DNA from: an uncultured Ramlibacter sp.
GTDB taxonomy: Bacteria > Pseudomonadota > Gammaproteobacteria > Burkholderiales > Burkholderiaceae_C
DNA: 64,000 nucleotides
Reading direction: 5' to 3'
Assembly: GCF_936925435.1 (NCBI RefSeq)
Contig: NZ_CAKZHQ010000002.1
Span: 124,001-188,000 of the forward strand
Position 1 is the first letter of the stretch, and each line of letters begins with the position of its first letter. Below, one piece after another: positions 16,162-24,513 of the stretch. A program made the position numbers and the translations under genes. The notes beneath the pieces were generated by a model, which was not told the DNA's origin, made no database searches, and saw only the letters and a program-made list of their open reading frames with translations.

Positions 16162-16944
16162 TCAGGGTGCACCGAAACCCACGCGGCGCAGCACGGCCTG
16201 GGCCGGCGGCGAGAGAATGTACTGCGCCAGTTGCGCGGCCTGCGCATCGCCCTGGCGTGCGGTCAGGCCGTAGCTGGCCGCCACTTGCAGGTCGACCGGC
16301 ACCTGGACGATCTGCAGGCGCGGCACTTCGCGCTGGGCCGACACGGCGCCTGTGCAATAGGTCAGGAAGACATCGGCCCTGCCCTCGTCCATCAGCCAGG
16401 CATAGGTGCCGCGGCCGGCCGGCGGTTGCGGCGAATCCGCTCCGCCACTGAGCTTGAGGGCCTTGGCATCCAGCGCTGCGTACGCGCCGGGGCGCAGCGC
16501 TTCCGCGCGGCGAAACAGCGCCCAGGCGTAATCGCCCGATGGGTCGGCCTTGGGCGTTGACGTGCCCACACGCACCGCGGGCTGCAGCAGCGTGTCGAGC
16601 AAGGTCTCGGGTGTGGCGCGCAGCGTGGGCGCGGCCAGGGCGCACATCTGGTTGCGCGCGAAGACCTGCGGCGCCTGCCAGCCGCCGGAGCGGGCCAGGC
16701 GCTGCGGGTGGTCGGTATCGGCGGAAGCGAAGACCTGGGCGGGCTCGCCTTTTTCGATGCGCTCACGCAGCAGGCCGGAAGCGCCGAAGGTCAGCTGCAC
16801 TTTCTGGCCGCTCTGCGCCTCGTACTGCCTGGCCACCTCGGTCAGCGCCTCGCGCAGGCTGCCCGCTGCGTATACCTGCACGGCCTGCGCCTGCGCCGCA
16901 CCGGCCGTCACAAGCAGCCCCGCCAGCAGCAAGAACGCGCGCAC
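16162..16944 (-). CDS. ModA-like periplasmic oxyanion-binding protein
   Basis: A 260-residue extracellular solute-binding protein. The signal peptide (RAFLLLAGLLVTAGAAQAQA) is followed by the ModA-type signature VQVYAAGSLREALTEVARQYEAQ, FGASGLLRERIEKGEPAQVFASAD and GRADVFLTYCTG. Molybdate/tungstate binding is likely. The start is a GTG at 16944, 7 bp after the tupA stop, because the signal peptide begins there; the upstream in-frame sequence is antisense to tupA-like codons. It is a second receptor in the same operon as TupA and has no permease of its own. Confidence 0.8.
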   Translation of the reverse strand: MRAFLLLAGLLVTAGAAQAQAVQVYAAGSLREALTEVARQYEAQSGQKVQLTFGASGLLRERIEKGEPAQVFASADTDHPQRLARSGGWQAPQVFARNQMCALAAPTLRATPETLLDTLLQPAVRVGTSTPKADPSGDYAWALFRRAEALRPGAYAALDAKALKLSGGADSPQPPAGRGTYAWLMDEGRADVFLTYCTGAVSAQREVPRLQIVQVPVDLQVAASYGLTARQGDAQAAQLAQYILSPPAQAVLRRVGFGAP

Positions 16945-16951
16945 CGGCGGC

Positions 16952-17785
16952 TCACTTGTTGGCGTTGGGGAAGAACAGCTGTTCGCCGCTGATCTTGTAG
17001 CTGGCAACCACGGCCTGGCCAGCCGGCGAGACGATCCAGTCGACGAACTTTTGCGCTTCGGCGGCCTTGAGGTGCGGGTACTTGGCGGGGTTGACCACCA
17101 TCACGCCGTACTGGTTGAACAGCCTGGCGTCGCCTTCCACCAGCACGGCCAGGTCGGCCCGGTTCTTGAAGCTCAGCCAGGTGCCGCGGTCGGCCAGCAC
17201 ATAGGCGTTGGACGATGCGCCGATGTTCAGCGCCGGCCCCATGCCGCAGCCGCATTCCTTGTAGCCCGCGCCCTTCTTGTCGGCCACGCCGGCCTGGGTC
17301 CAGTAGCGCAGTTCGGCCGCATGCGTGCCGCTCTTGTCGCCGCGCGAGATGAAGGGCGCGTTGGCGGCCGAAATCTTCTTCAAGGCCTCGACGATGTCCT
17401 TGCCCCTGGTGCCGGCCGGATCGTTCTTCGGGCCGACCAGCACGAAGTCGTTGTACATCACCGGGTAGCGCTTGACGCTGCCGCCCTCGGCGACGAATTT
17501 TTCCTCGGCCACGGTGTCGTGCACGAACAGCACGTCGGCATCGCCGCGGCGCGCCATGTCGATGGCCTGGCCCGTGCCCACGGCCACCACCTTGGTGTCG
17601 ATGCCTGTGGCCTTCTTGAACTCGGGGATCAGCAGGCCGAACAGGCCAGACTGCTCGGTGGAAGTGGTCGAGGCCATGGTGATGGACTGGCTCCAGGCCG
17701 TGGACGCTATCAAACTGCTAGCGAGCAGCGCCCATCCCATGCGGGCTGCAGCCCCAAACACCTTGGCACCTGGCTTGAACTTCAT
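16952..17785 (-). CDS. tupA: Tungstate-binding protein TupA
   Basis: A 277-residue periplasmic receptor of the TupA family. After a signal peptide (about 1-32) comes SITMASTTSTEQSGLFGLLIPEFKKATG, whose TTSTxxSGL motif is characteristic of TupA tungstate binding. VVAVGTGQAIDMARRGDADVLFVHD and FISRGDKSGTH follow. It delivers tungstate (or molybdate) to TupBC. Its start overlaps the stop of tupC by 4 bp. Part of the signal peptide (LLASSLIAS) is encoded by a copy of the dispersed repeat at 17704-17729. Confidence 0.95.
   Translation of the reverse strand: MKFKPGAKVFGAAARMGWALLASSLIASTAWSQSITMASTTSTEQSGLFGLLIPEFKKATGIDTKVVAVGTGQAIDMARRGDADVLFVHDTVAEEKFVAEGGSVKRYPVMYNDFVLVGPKNDPAGTRGKDIVEALKKISAANAPFISRGDKSGTHAAELRYWTQAGVADKKGAGYKECGCGMGPALNIGASSNAYVLADRGTWLSFKNRADLAVLVEGDARLFNQYGVMVVNPAKYPHLKAAEAQKFVDWIVSPAGQAVVASYKISGEQLFFPNANK
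17704..17729 (-). repeat. Dispersed repeat copy inside the tupA signal-peptide region
   Basis: On the minus strand it contains GCTAGCAGTTTGATAGCGT, related to the consensus GCTCCTGATTTGATAGCG found at six other places. Here it is read in frame as part of the hydrophobic core of the TupA signal peptide. Confidence 0.45.
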
Positions 17786-18483
17786 GCGGATTCCCCTTTG
17801 ACGAACAGATCGGCCTCGCGCGAGGTTTCGCCCAGGCGAGGCCCGTTGAAAAATTCCTGCACCGGCAGGTCGGCCAGCACGCGGCCGTGCTCCAGGTAGA
17901 CCACGCGGGTGGCCAGGCGCTTGACCTGGCCCAGGTTGTGGCTGGCAAAGACCAGGGTCATGCCGGTCTGCGCAAACTCCGCCATCAGCGCCTCGACCTC
18001 GCGCTTGGCATGCGGGTCCAGGCTGGACGTGGGCTCGTCCAACAGCAGCATGTCGGGCTTGAGGCTCCAGGCCCGCGCCAGCGCCAGGCGCTGCTGCTGG
18101 CCGCCCGACAGCGCGCGCGCGTTGCGCAGCGCCGTCTCGCCCAGGCCGACCCGGCCCAGCGCCAGCAGGGCCCGCTCGCGCGCCGCACGCCAGCGCATGC
18201 CGCGGATCCACAGCCCCAGGGCCACGTTGTTCAGGGCGCTGGTGCGCAGCACGAAGGGCCGCTGGAACAGCATGGCCTGGCGCATGGCGCTGTCGCGCAG
18301 CACCGAGCCGCGGCTGGGCGCGACCAGGCCGTGCAGCACGCGCAACAGCGTGCTCTTGCCGCTGCCGTTGGCGCCGATCAGTGCCACCCGCTCGCCGGCG
18401 GCGATGCGCAGCTCCACGCCGGTCAGCGCCGCAACGGCGCCAAAACGCACGTCCACCGCCTTGAGCTGCATCTGGCCGCTCAT
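17782..18483 (-). CDS. tupC: Tungstate ABC transporter ATPase TupC
   Basis: A 233-residue ABC ATPase with Walker A GANGSGKST (about 37-45), Q loop MLFQRPFVLRTSALNN, signature LSGGQQQRL, Walker B MLLLDEPTSSLD and switch His in FASHNLGQ. The FQRPFVL/TSALNNVALGL stretch is typical of the tungstate (TupC/WtpC-like) branch. It energises import through TupB. The 4-bp overlaps with tupB upstream and tupA downstream indicate one polycistronic message. Confidence 0.94.
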   Translation of the reverse strand: MSGQMQLKAVDVRFGAVAALTGVELRIAAGERVALIGANGSGKSTLLRVLHGLVAPSRGSVLRDSAMRQAMLFQRPFVLRTSALNNVALGLWIRGMRWRAARERALLALGRVGLGETALRNARALSGGQQQRLALARAWSLKPDMLLLDEPTSSLDPHAKREVEALMAEFAQTGMTLVFASHNLGQVKRLATRVVYLEHGRVLADLPVQEFFNGPRLGETSREADLFVKGESA

Positions 18484-19211
18484 CCCGCAGCCCCCACCAG
18501 CAGCGGCTGCTCACTGGCGCCGGCGCGCCAGCGCCGCACGGCCGCGATCAGCGCATTGAGCACCAGCACCACGCCCAGCAGCACGATGCCCAGCGCCAGG
18601 GCCAGCGGCAGGTCGCCCTTGCTGGTCTCCAGCGCGATGGCCGTGGTCATCACACGGGTGAAGCCGTCGATGTTGCCGCCGACGATCATCACCGCGCCCA
18701 CCTCGGAGATGGCACGGCCGAAGCAGGCGATCAGCACGGTGAGCAGGGCATAGCGTTCGTCCCAGGCCAGCAGCAGGCCGCGCAGCAAGGTGCCGGCACC
18801 CAGCGAGCGCAGCTGCTCGCCGTGGGCGCGGTCCGTGTCCTCCACCACCTGGCGGGTCAGGGCCGCGGCCACCGGCAGCACCAGGATGGCCTGGGCCAGC
18901 ACCATGGCCGGGAAGGCGAACAGCCAGCCCAGAAAGCCCAGCGGCCCGGAGCGTGACAGCAGCAGGTAGACCACCAGGCCGACCACCACCGAAGGCACGG
19001 CCAGCAAGGTGTTGAGCACGGTGAGCACGGCGCCGCGGCCGGCAAAGCGGGCCACGCCCAGCCAGGCGCCCAGCAGCATGCCGGCGCCGCAGGCCAGGAG
19101 GCAGGCCGTGGCGCTGACGGCCAGCGAGCGGCTGACGATGGACAGCAGCACTGGATCTGCGCCCGCAATCAATTGCAGCGCCGTCGCGGCGCTGTCGGAA
19201 AAGGTGTTCAT
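18480..19211 (-). CDS. tupB: Tungstate ABC transporter permease TupB
   Basis: A 243-residue inner-membrane permease with about five to six hydrophobic segments. The cytoplasmic coupling loop is EQLRSLGAGTLLRGLLLAW, near residues 130-150 (EAA motif region), followed by GRAISEVGAVMIVGGNIDGFTRVMTTAI, a hallmark of tungstate/molybdate-type permeases. It starts at 19211 and is the first gene of tupB-tupC-tupA-modA-like-SOX-like. The divergent ModE-like regulator begins 124 bp away, so the operon promoter lies in that gap. Confidence 0.94.
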   Translation of the reverse strand: MNTFSDSAATALQLIAGADPVLLSIVSRSLAVSATACLLACGAGMLLGAWLGVARFAGRGAVLTVLNTLLAVPSVVVGLVVYLLLSRSGPLGFLGWLFAFPAMVLAQAILVLPVAAALTRQVVEDTDRAHGEQLRSLGAGTLLRGLLLAWDERYALLTVLIACFGRAISEVGAVMIVGGNIDGFTRVMTTAIALETSKGDLPLALALGIVLLGVVLVLNALIAAVRRWRAGASEQPLLVGAAG

Positions 19212-19335
19212 GCAGGCAGCGATGCTAGGTGCGGCGCAGCATGGGCGCATCGGGGATGGCGAGCTAAGAAGCGCATTGCATAGGTGGGCCGCGCCCCTGA
19301 AGCGGCCTGCGCGCCATGCTGGATACTTGGGCACC

Positions 19336-20442
19336 GTGCACAAGATCGAACTGTCCTATGCCCTGTCCAGCCGCCGCCAGGCGGGCGCGGCGATCCGCAA
19401 TGCGCTGATGGACCTGCTGCACGCGGTCGAGGAAGAAGGCTCGATCTCGGCGGCCGCCAAGGCCGTCGGCCAGTCCTACCGCCATGTCTGGGGCGAGCTC
19501 AAACGCTGGGAGGCCGAGCTGGGCCGCGAGCTCATCGTCTGGGAGAAAGGCCAGCGCGCGCGCCTGTCGGAGTTCGGCCAGAAGCTGCTGTGGGCCGAGC
19601 GCCAGGCCCAGGCCCGCCTCGCGCCGCAGATCGAGGCCTTGCACGCCGACCTGGAGCGTGCCTTCGCCGTGGCCTTCGACGACCAGGCCCATGTGCTCAA
19701 TTTCTACGCCAGCCACGACGACGCCCTGGTCTTGCTGCGCGAGCACGCCGCCCAGTCGCGCCTGCACCTGGACATCCGCTTCACCGGCAGCGTCGACGCC
19801 ATCAGCGCGCTCAACGAAGGGCGCTGCGCGATGGCGGGTTTTCACACGCCGCCCTCGCCGCTGGCCGGCACCCTGGCCCAGCAGACCTACCAGCCGCTGC
19901 TGCAGCCCGGCCTGCACAAGATCATCGGCTTTGCCCGCCGCAGACAGGGCCTGCTGGTGGCGCCGGGCAACCCCCTGGGCCTGGCCAGCCTGGCCGACGT
20001 GGCGCGCAGCAAGGCCCGCTATGTCAACCGCGCGCTGGGCACGGGCACCCGCCTGCTGGCCCAGGAGCTGCTGGCCCAGGCCCAGTTGCAGCCCACCGCC
20101 CTGCAAGGCTGGGACAGCAGCGAGCCTTCGCATGCGGCGGTGGCCCAGGCCATCGCCTCGGGCGCCGGCGATGCCGGCCTGGCCATCGAGGCAGCGGCGC
20201 GCGGCCGCGCCCTGGACTTCGTGCCCCTGCTGGAAGAGGACTACTGGCTGGTCTGCCTGAAGTCGGCGCTGGAGCAGCCGGCCACGCAGGCCCTGCTCAT
20301 GCTGCTGCGCAGTGCCGGGTGGCAGACGCAACTGGCCACCCTGCCCGGCTACCGGCCCGAGCACAGCGGCCAGGTGCTCAGCCTGAGCCAGCAGCTGCCG
20401 TGGTGGAAGTTCGCCCGGCCCAAGGCCAAAAAAGCCCGCTAG
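19336..20442 (+). CDS. ModE-like HTH regulator with periplasmic-binding-protein-like C domain
   Basis: A 368-residue one-component regulator. The N terminus is a ModE/LysR-like winged helix-turn-helix (ALMDLLHAVEEEGSISAAAKAVGQSYRHVWGELKRWEAELG). The C-terminal portion, about 130-350, resembles a PBP-like sensor: FYASHDDALVLL, ISALNEGRCAMAGFHTP, RYVNRALGTGTRLLAQELL and AVAQAIASGAGDAGLAI. The TOBE domains of classical ModE are missing. The start is a GTG at 19336; no in-frame ATG precedes the HTH. Divergent orientation from tupB implies that it represses or activates the tungstate operon by sensing oxyanion or molybdopterin (inference). Confidence 0.88.
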   Translation: MHKIELSYALSSRRQAGAAIRNALMDLLHAVEEEGSISAAAKAVGQSYRHVWGELKRWEAELGRELIVWEKGQRARLSEFGQKLLWAERQAQARLAPQIEALHADLERAFAVAFDDQAHVLNFYASHDDALVLLREHAAQSRLHLDIRFTGSVDAISALNEGRCAMAGFHTPPSPLAGTLAQQTYQPLLQPGLHKIIGFARRRQGLLVAPGNPLGLASLADVARSKARYVNRALGTGTRLLAQELLAQAQLQPTALQGWDSSEPSHAAVAQAIASGAGDAGLAIEAAARGRALDFVPLLEEDYWLVCLKSALEQPATQALLMLLRSAGWQTQLATLPGYRPEHSGQVLSLSQQLPWWKFARPKAKKAR

Positions 20443-20463
20443 CCCCCGCCCAATGGCCCTCAG

Positions 20464-20484
20464 CCGCTAGCAAATCAGGAGCGC
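20464..20484 (-). repeat. Dispersed repeat copy at the 3' end of the EgtB/SenA-like gene
   Basis: On the minus strand it reads GCGCTCCTGATTTGCTAGCG, immediately after the TGA stop at 20485-20487. It is the closest match to the consensus together with the copy at 41537-41559. Confidence 0.5.
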
Positions 20485-21753
20485 TCAGAGCGCGCAGCTG
20501 CGAAAGCCGACGAAGCCGTCGTCGCGTTCGGGCAGGGCGAAGCGGCGCAGGCGCGGCGACTTCATGCGGGCCCGGGCGGCAAAGGAAGCGCCGCGCTGCA
20601 CCCGCGCCACACCGAAGTGGGGCTGGGCTTCGAGGTCGCTGCCCAGCGTCCAGGCAGCCGGCGTGAAGCCGGGCCAGGGCCGCAGCGTGCTGGCCGTCCA
20701 TTCACGCACATCGCCCCAGCGAAAGCCGCGCCGGCCCGCCTGGTGCGCCGCCATCTCCCACTCCACCTCGGTGGGCAGGCGCCGGCCGGCCCAGCGGGCC
20801 CAGGCATCGGCTTCCCACCAGCTCAGGTGCATGGCGGCCTGCGTGCCGGCCATGCGGGTGGACTTGCCGAAATGCGTCTGCAGCACGGCGCCGCTGGCCA
20901 CGCCGATCTGCTCCACATGGCGCGGGCCGCGCCGGCCCTCACCCTGCGCCTCGACCTGCAACCAGGCCCAGCCCGCCGGCTGCCAGAGCTCCTGGCGGTC
21001 GTAGCCGCCGTCGTCGACAAACTCCACGTACCGCGCCCAGCTCACCGGCTGCGCGTCGATCTCGAACTCAGGCACTTCGACCTCGTGCGCCGGCTGCTCG
21101 ATGTCAAAGGCAAAGCCGCTCTCGGCCATGCCCAGCAGCCAGCGGCCCGCCGGCACCAGCACCGGCTCGCGCGGCGCGCTGCCAGGTGGCAGCGCCAGCC
21201 GCACCGACAGGCCCAGCGCCTGGGCCTGGGCCAGCAACTGCTCGCCTCGCAGGTCTTCGTGGAACAGCGCGGCGCGGAAAAAATGCAGGGCGCTGTCGTC
21301 CTCGGGCGTCTTGTCCAGCAGTTCCAGCACGCTCTCGTGGGTCTCCAGCAGGTAGGCGCGCACCGCCTGCATGTCGGGCAAGGCCAGCTGCCAGCGCGCC
21401 GCGTGCGGGGCCAGCAGCGGATTGAACCAGCTGTCGGCCATGGGATCGATGGAGGCCAGCCGCACCGGGTCGGCCGGGCAGGCCGGGCCCAGCGCGCGCT
21501 GCGGGTTGCGGCTGATCCAGTATTCGGCGAACCAGGCGACGTGGCCGCCCAGCCAGACCGGCAGCTCCAGGTCGGCCCGCTGCGGCACGGCCAGCGCGGA
21601 CGCGCCTGCCATGGCCTCCTCGAAGCACCCCAGCAGGTGCAGGCTGTGGTTGCGCGCATCCATCAGCGCCAGCGACAGCAGTTCCCGCCCGGCACGGCGC
21701 ATCTGCGGCTGGTCGATCGCCGCCGGCAAAGCCTCGGGGCTGAGGAAGGTCAT
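20485..21753 (-). CDS. EgtB/SenA-family non-heme iron enzyme
   Basis: A 422-residue protein with an N-terminal DinB-like helical domain and a C-terminal FGE-sulfatase fold, the architecture of ergothioneine synthase EgtB and of the EgtB-related selenoneine synthase SenA. FGE-type blocks include WWEADAWARWAGRRLPTEVEWEMAAH, GDVREWTAS and a family-specific end RGASFAARARM...PERDDGFVGFRSCAL. Of the three expected iron ligands, His71 (GGHVAWFAEYW) and His165 (FHEDL) are present, but the third, four residues after His165, is Arg169. No EgtD, SenB or SenC homologue is in the window. It could be a divergent SenA, or an enzyme that has lost or changed activity. Confidence 0.82.
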   Translation of the reverse strand: MTFLSPEALPAAIDQPQMRRAGRELLSLALMDARNHSLHLLGCFEEAMAGASALAVPQRADLELPVWLGGHVAWFAEYWISRNPQRALGPACPADPVRLASIDPMADSWFNPLLAPHAARWQLALPDMQAVRAYLLETHESVLELLDKTPEDDSALHFFRAALFHEDLRGEQLLAQAQALGLSVRLALPPGSAPREPVLVPAGRWLLGMAESGFAFDIEQPAHEVEVPEFEIDAQPVSWARYVEFVDDGGYDRQELWQPAGWAWLQVEAQGEGRRGPRHVEQIGVASGAVLQTHFGKSTRMAGTQAAMHLSWWEADAWARWAGRRLPTEVEWEMAAHQAGRRGFRWGDVREWTASTLRPWPGFTPAAWTLGSDLEAQPHFGVARVQRGASFAARARMKSPRLRRFALPERDDGFVGFRSCAL

Positions 21754-21910
21754 GGCCTATTATTCACCCCCGCCCGGCGCCGCCCACGTGGCTACGGGAA
21801 AACCCGCTCGGGCTCCGTCAGGCTTCTTTCAGCGCCAGCGGGTTAGTATTTAGGGCTTAAGCGCGTCAAAGAGCGCGCTGTCCTTTTCTCAAGAAAACAC
21901 GGAGCAAGCA

Positions 21911-22450
21911 GTGTCAGCACTCCTCAAACTCTCTCTGGGCGTCGACTGGATCAGCGAGCGGCTCGGCTGGGTCGCCGCGCTGGCCGTTCTGGCCGCGGCC
22001 CTGATCTCGGCGGGCAACGCCTTCATCCGCTATACCCTGGACATCAGCTCCAACGGCTGGCTCGAGATCCAGTGGTACCTGTTCGCCGCCGTGGTGATGC
22101 TGGGCGCGCCCGTCGTGCTGCGCCTGAACGAGCACGTGCGCGTCGACCTGATCTACGGCAAGCTCAAAGGCAACGCCCCGGTCTACGTCGACCTGTTCGG
22201 CCTGATCTTCTTCCTGCTGCCGGTGATGGCCCTGCTGGCCTACCTGAGCTGGCCGCTGCTGGTCAAGATGTTCGTGATGAACGAGATGTCCAGCAACGCC
22301 GGCGGCCTGATCCGCTGGCCCGCCATGCTGATGCTGCCGCTGGGCTTTGGCCTGATGTTCCTGCAAGGCCTGTCCGAGATCGTCAAGCGCATCTGCTACC
22401 TGCAGGGCACTTACCAGATGGACACGCACTACGAAGCGCCAGTGCAATAA
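21911..22450 (+). CDS. TRAP transporter small permease (DctQ family)
   Basis: A 179-residue inner-membrane protein with four hydrophobic helices at about 21-42, 53-75, 98-118 and 132-155. The DctQ-type signature SNGWLEIQWYLFAAVVMLGAPVVLRLNEHVRVDL lies at about 38-71. It partners the large permease encoded 36 bp downstream. It starts with a GTG at 21911 behind GGAGCAA. No receptor gene is adjacent; three TRAP receptors lie 5 kb away at 28615-32159. Confidence 0.93.
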   Translation: MSALLKLSLGVDWISERLGWVAALAVLAAALISAGNAFIRYTLDISSNGWLEIQWYLFAAVVMLGAPVVLRLNEHVRVDLIYGKLKGNAPVYVDLFGLIFFLLPVMALLAYLSWPLLVKMFVMNEMSSNAGGLIRWPAMLMLPLGFGLMFLQGLSEIVKRICYLQGTYQMDTHYEAPVQ

Positions 22451-22486
22451 AGAACAACAAGAACACCAGATAGACGGACCCACACC

Positions 22487-24043
22487 ATGCAAATGGAAAA
22501 CTTCGCCCCCTTCATGTTCGGGGCGCTCATCTTCGTGATGCTGATCGGCTTCCCGGTCGCGTTCTCGCTGGCCGCCCTGGGCCTGGCCAGCGGCTTCTTC
22601 GCCATCGAGATGGGCTGGTTTCCGGCCAGCTTCATGGCCAACCTGCCGATCAACGTCTTCGGCATCCTGTCCAACGACCTGCTGCTGGCCATCCCCTTCT
22701 TCACCTTCATGGGCGCCATCCTGGAGAAGTGCGGCCTGGCCGAGGACATGCTCGACTCCATGGGCCAGCTGTTCGGCCCGGTGCGCGGCGGCCTGGGCTA
22801 CTCGGTCATCATCGTGGGCTTCATCCTGGGCGCCATCACCGGCACCGTGGCCGGCCAGGTGATCGCCATGGCGCTGATCTCGCTGCCGGTGATGATCCGC
22901 TACGGCTACAACATGCGTTACGCCACCGGCGTGCTGGCCGCCTCGGGCACCATCACCCAGCTGGTTCCGCCGTCCCTGGTGCTGGTGGTCATGGCCGACC
23001 AGCTGGGCCGCTCGGTGGGCGACATGTACAAGGGCGCCTGGGGCCCCTCCATCCTGCAGGTGCTGATCTTCGCGCTCTACACCTTTGCGCTCAGCTGGAT
23101 CAAGCCGCACCACGTGCCGGGCGTGCCCAAGTCGGCGCGCACCATGTCCGGCGCCAAGCTGTGGCTGAAATGCCTGCGCGGCATCATCCCTTCGGCCGTG
23201 CTGATCTTCGCCGTGCTCGGCTCCATGGGCGGCCTGCCCTTCATCAACACCGCCATCTGCACGCCGACCGAAGCCGGCGCCATGGGCTGCGTGGGCGCGC
23301 TGATCCTGGCCGCCATCCACAAGCGCCTGAACCGCCCGCTGGTCTGGGAAGCCATGGTCAGCACCATGCGCCTGACGGCCATGGTGGTGTTCATCCTGAT
23401 CGGCTCGCGCGTGTTCTCCATGGTCTTCCAGGGCGTGGACGGCGCCAAGTGGGTCGAGCACCTGCTCACCGGCCTGCCCGGTGGCCAGACCGGCTTCCTG
23501 GTCGTCGTCAACATCTTCATCTTCTTCCTGGCCTTCTTCCTGGACTTCTTCGAGATCGCCTTCATCATCCTGCCGATGCTCGGCCCGGTGGCCGACAAGA
23601 TGGGCATCGACCTGGTGTGGTTCGGCGTGCTGCTGTGCGTGAACATGCAAACCAGCTTCATGCACCCGCCCTTCGGCTTCGCGCTGTTCTACCTGCGCGG
23701 CATCGCCGACACGCTGTACAAGGAAAAGCGCATCGACAAGCCGGTGCTGTCCAACGACATCTACCTGGGCTCCATCCCCTGGGTGATCATGCAGCTGGTG
23801 CTGGTGGCCATCGTCATCTTCGTGCCGGAGACGGTCACCGCCTTCCTCGACAAGGAAGAGAAGGTCGACATCGACAAGGTGCAGATCGAGCTGCCGGTGG
23901 ACAACCTCTCGCCGCCCGCCACGCCGGGCATTCCCGGCGCCGAGCCCTCGGCGGACGACGAGCAGAAGAAGTCGGACGACGAACAAAAGAAGATGGACGA
24001 GTTGTTCAACCCCACCCCTGACAAAGACGCAGCCAAGAAGTGA
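22487..24043 (+). CDS. TRAP transporter large permease (DctM family)
   Basis: A 518-residue polytopic membrane protein (about 12 helices) of the DctM/TRAP-T large subunit family, which moves organic acids with sodium. Conserved segments include PFFTFMGAILEKCGLAEDMLDSMG, GAITGTVAGQVIAMALISLPVMIRYGYN and CVNMQTSFMHPPFGFALFYLRG. The last 70 or so residues form a charged Asp/Glu/Lys- and Pro-rich tail (EQKKSDDEQKKMDEL) that most DctM proteins lack. Its stop overlaps the GTG of the next gene (GTGA). Confidence 0.94.
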   Translation: MQMENFAPFMFGALIFVMLIGFPVAFSLAALGLASGFFAIEMGWFPASFMANLPINVFGILSNDLLLAIPFFTFMGAILEKCGLAEDMLDSMGQLFGPVRGGLGYSVIIVGFILGAITGTVAGQVIAMALISLPVMIRYGYNMRYATGVLAASGTITQLVPPSLVLVVMADQLGRSVGDMYKGAWGPSILQVLIFALYTFALSWIKPHHVPGVPKSARTMSGAKLWLKCLRGIIPSAVLIFAVLGSMGGLPFINTAICTPTEAGAMGCVGALILAAIHKRLNRPLVWEAMVSTMRLTAMVVFILIGSRVFSMVFQGVDGAKWVEHLLTGLPGGQTGFLVVVNIFIFFLAFFLDFFEIAFIILPMLGPVADKMGIDLVWFGVLLCVNMQTSFMHPPFGFALFYLRGIADTLYKEKRIDKPVLSNDIYLGSIPWVIMQLVLVAIVIFVPETVTAFLDKEEKVDIDKVQIELPVDNLSPPATPGIPGAEPSADDEQKKSDDEQKKMDELFNPTPDKDAAKK

Positions 24044-24513
24044 TCGAGCCCGCCGGCCCGCCGCCCTTTCGCTTCGAACTGCCCCTGGGCATGCCGCTGC
24101 AGGGGCCGGCCTTCTCCCTGCCCTTCAAACTGCTGGTCACGGCCGTGGTCTTTGGCAGCGTCGCATGGTTCGTGCGGCTGTGGCTGGGCGGCTCGTTGCC
24201 CGGCGTGTTCAGCTGGTTCATGGCCGCGCTGGCCATGATGCTCTACACATGGTGGTGCGCCGTGCGCAGCGTGACGCGGCTGGACAGCCAGGGCCTGTCG
24301 CAGACCTGGATCTGGGACAAGAAGATGGAACTGCGCGAGCTGGCCTACGGCAAGATCATCCGCGTCAAGGGCCTGGACTGGCTGATCGCCCCGCGCCTGT
24401 ACGTGCGCACCCTGCTGGGCAAGTTCGCCGTCTTCTATGCCGCCGACCCGGTGATGCTGGTCGAGTTCGAGCGCCTGGTCGCCGAGCTCAAGGCGTTTCG
24501 GGGATTTCGCTGA
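24040..24513 (+). CDS. Two-helix membrane protein of unknown function
   Basis: A 157-residue protein with two hydrophobic helices at about 28-48 and 57-75, then a beta-rich cytoplasmic domain (TRLDSQGLSQTWIWDKKMELRELAYGKI...APRLYVRTLLGKFAVFYAADP) reminiscent of bacterial PH-like domains. It starts with a GTG overlapping the dctM stop, so it is translationally coupled to the TRAP permeases. A role with that transporter is possible but unproven. Its last 26 bp overlap the convergent phosphoesterase gene. Confidence 0.75.
   Translation: MIEPAGPPPFRFELPLGMPLQGPAFSLPFKLLVTAVVFGSVAWFVRLWLGGSLPGVFSWFMAALAMMLYTWWCAVRSVTRLDSQGLSQTWIWDKKMELRELAYGKIIRVKGLDWLIAPRLYVRTLLGKFAVFYAADPVMLVEFERLVAELKAFRGFR

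Noticed and set aside
16952..18514. A 520-residue protein covering tupC and tupA
   Set aside because: The upstream part is a shadow frame of tupC. TupA has its own signal peptide starting at 17785.
21914..23986. 690-residue open frame antisense to dctQM
   Set aside because: Its composition (His, Gln, Asp-rich) is the mirror of membrane-protein codons. The plus strand shows clear TRAP motifs.
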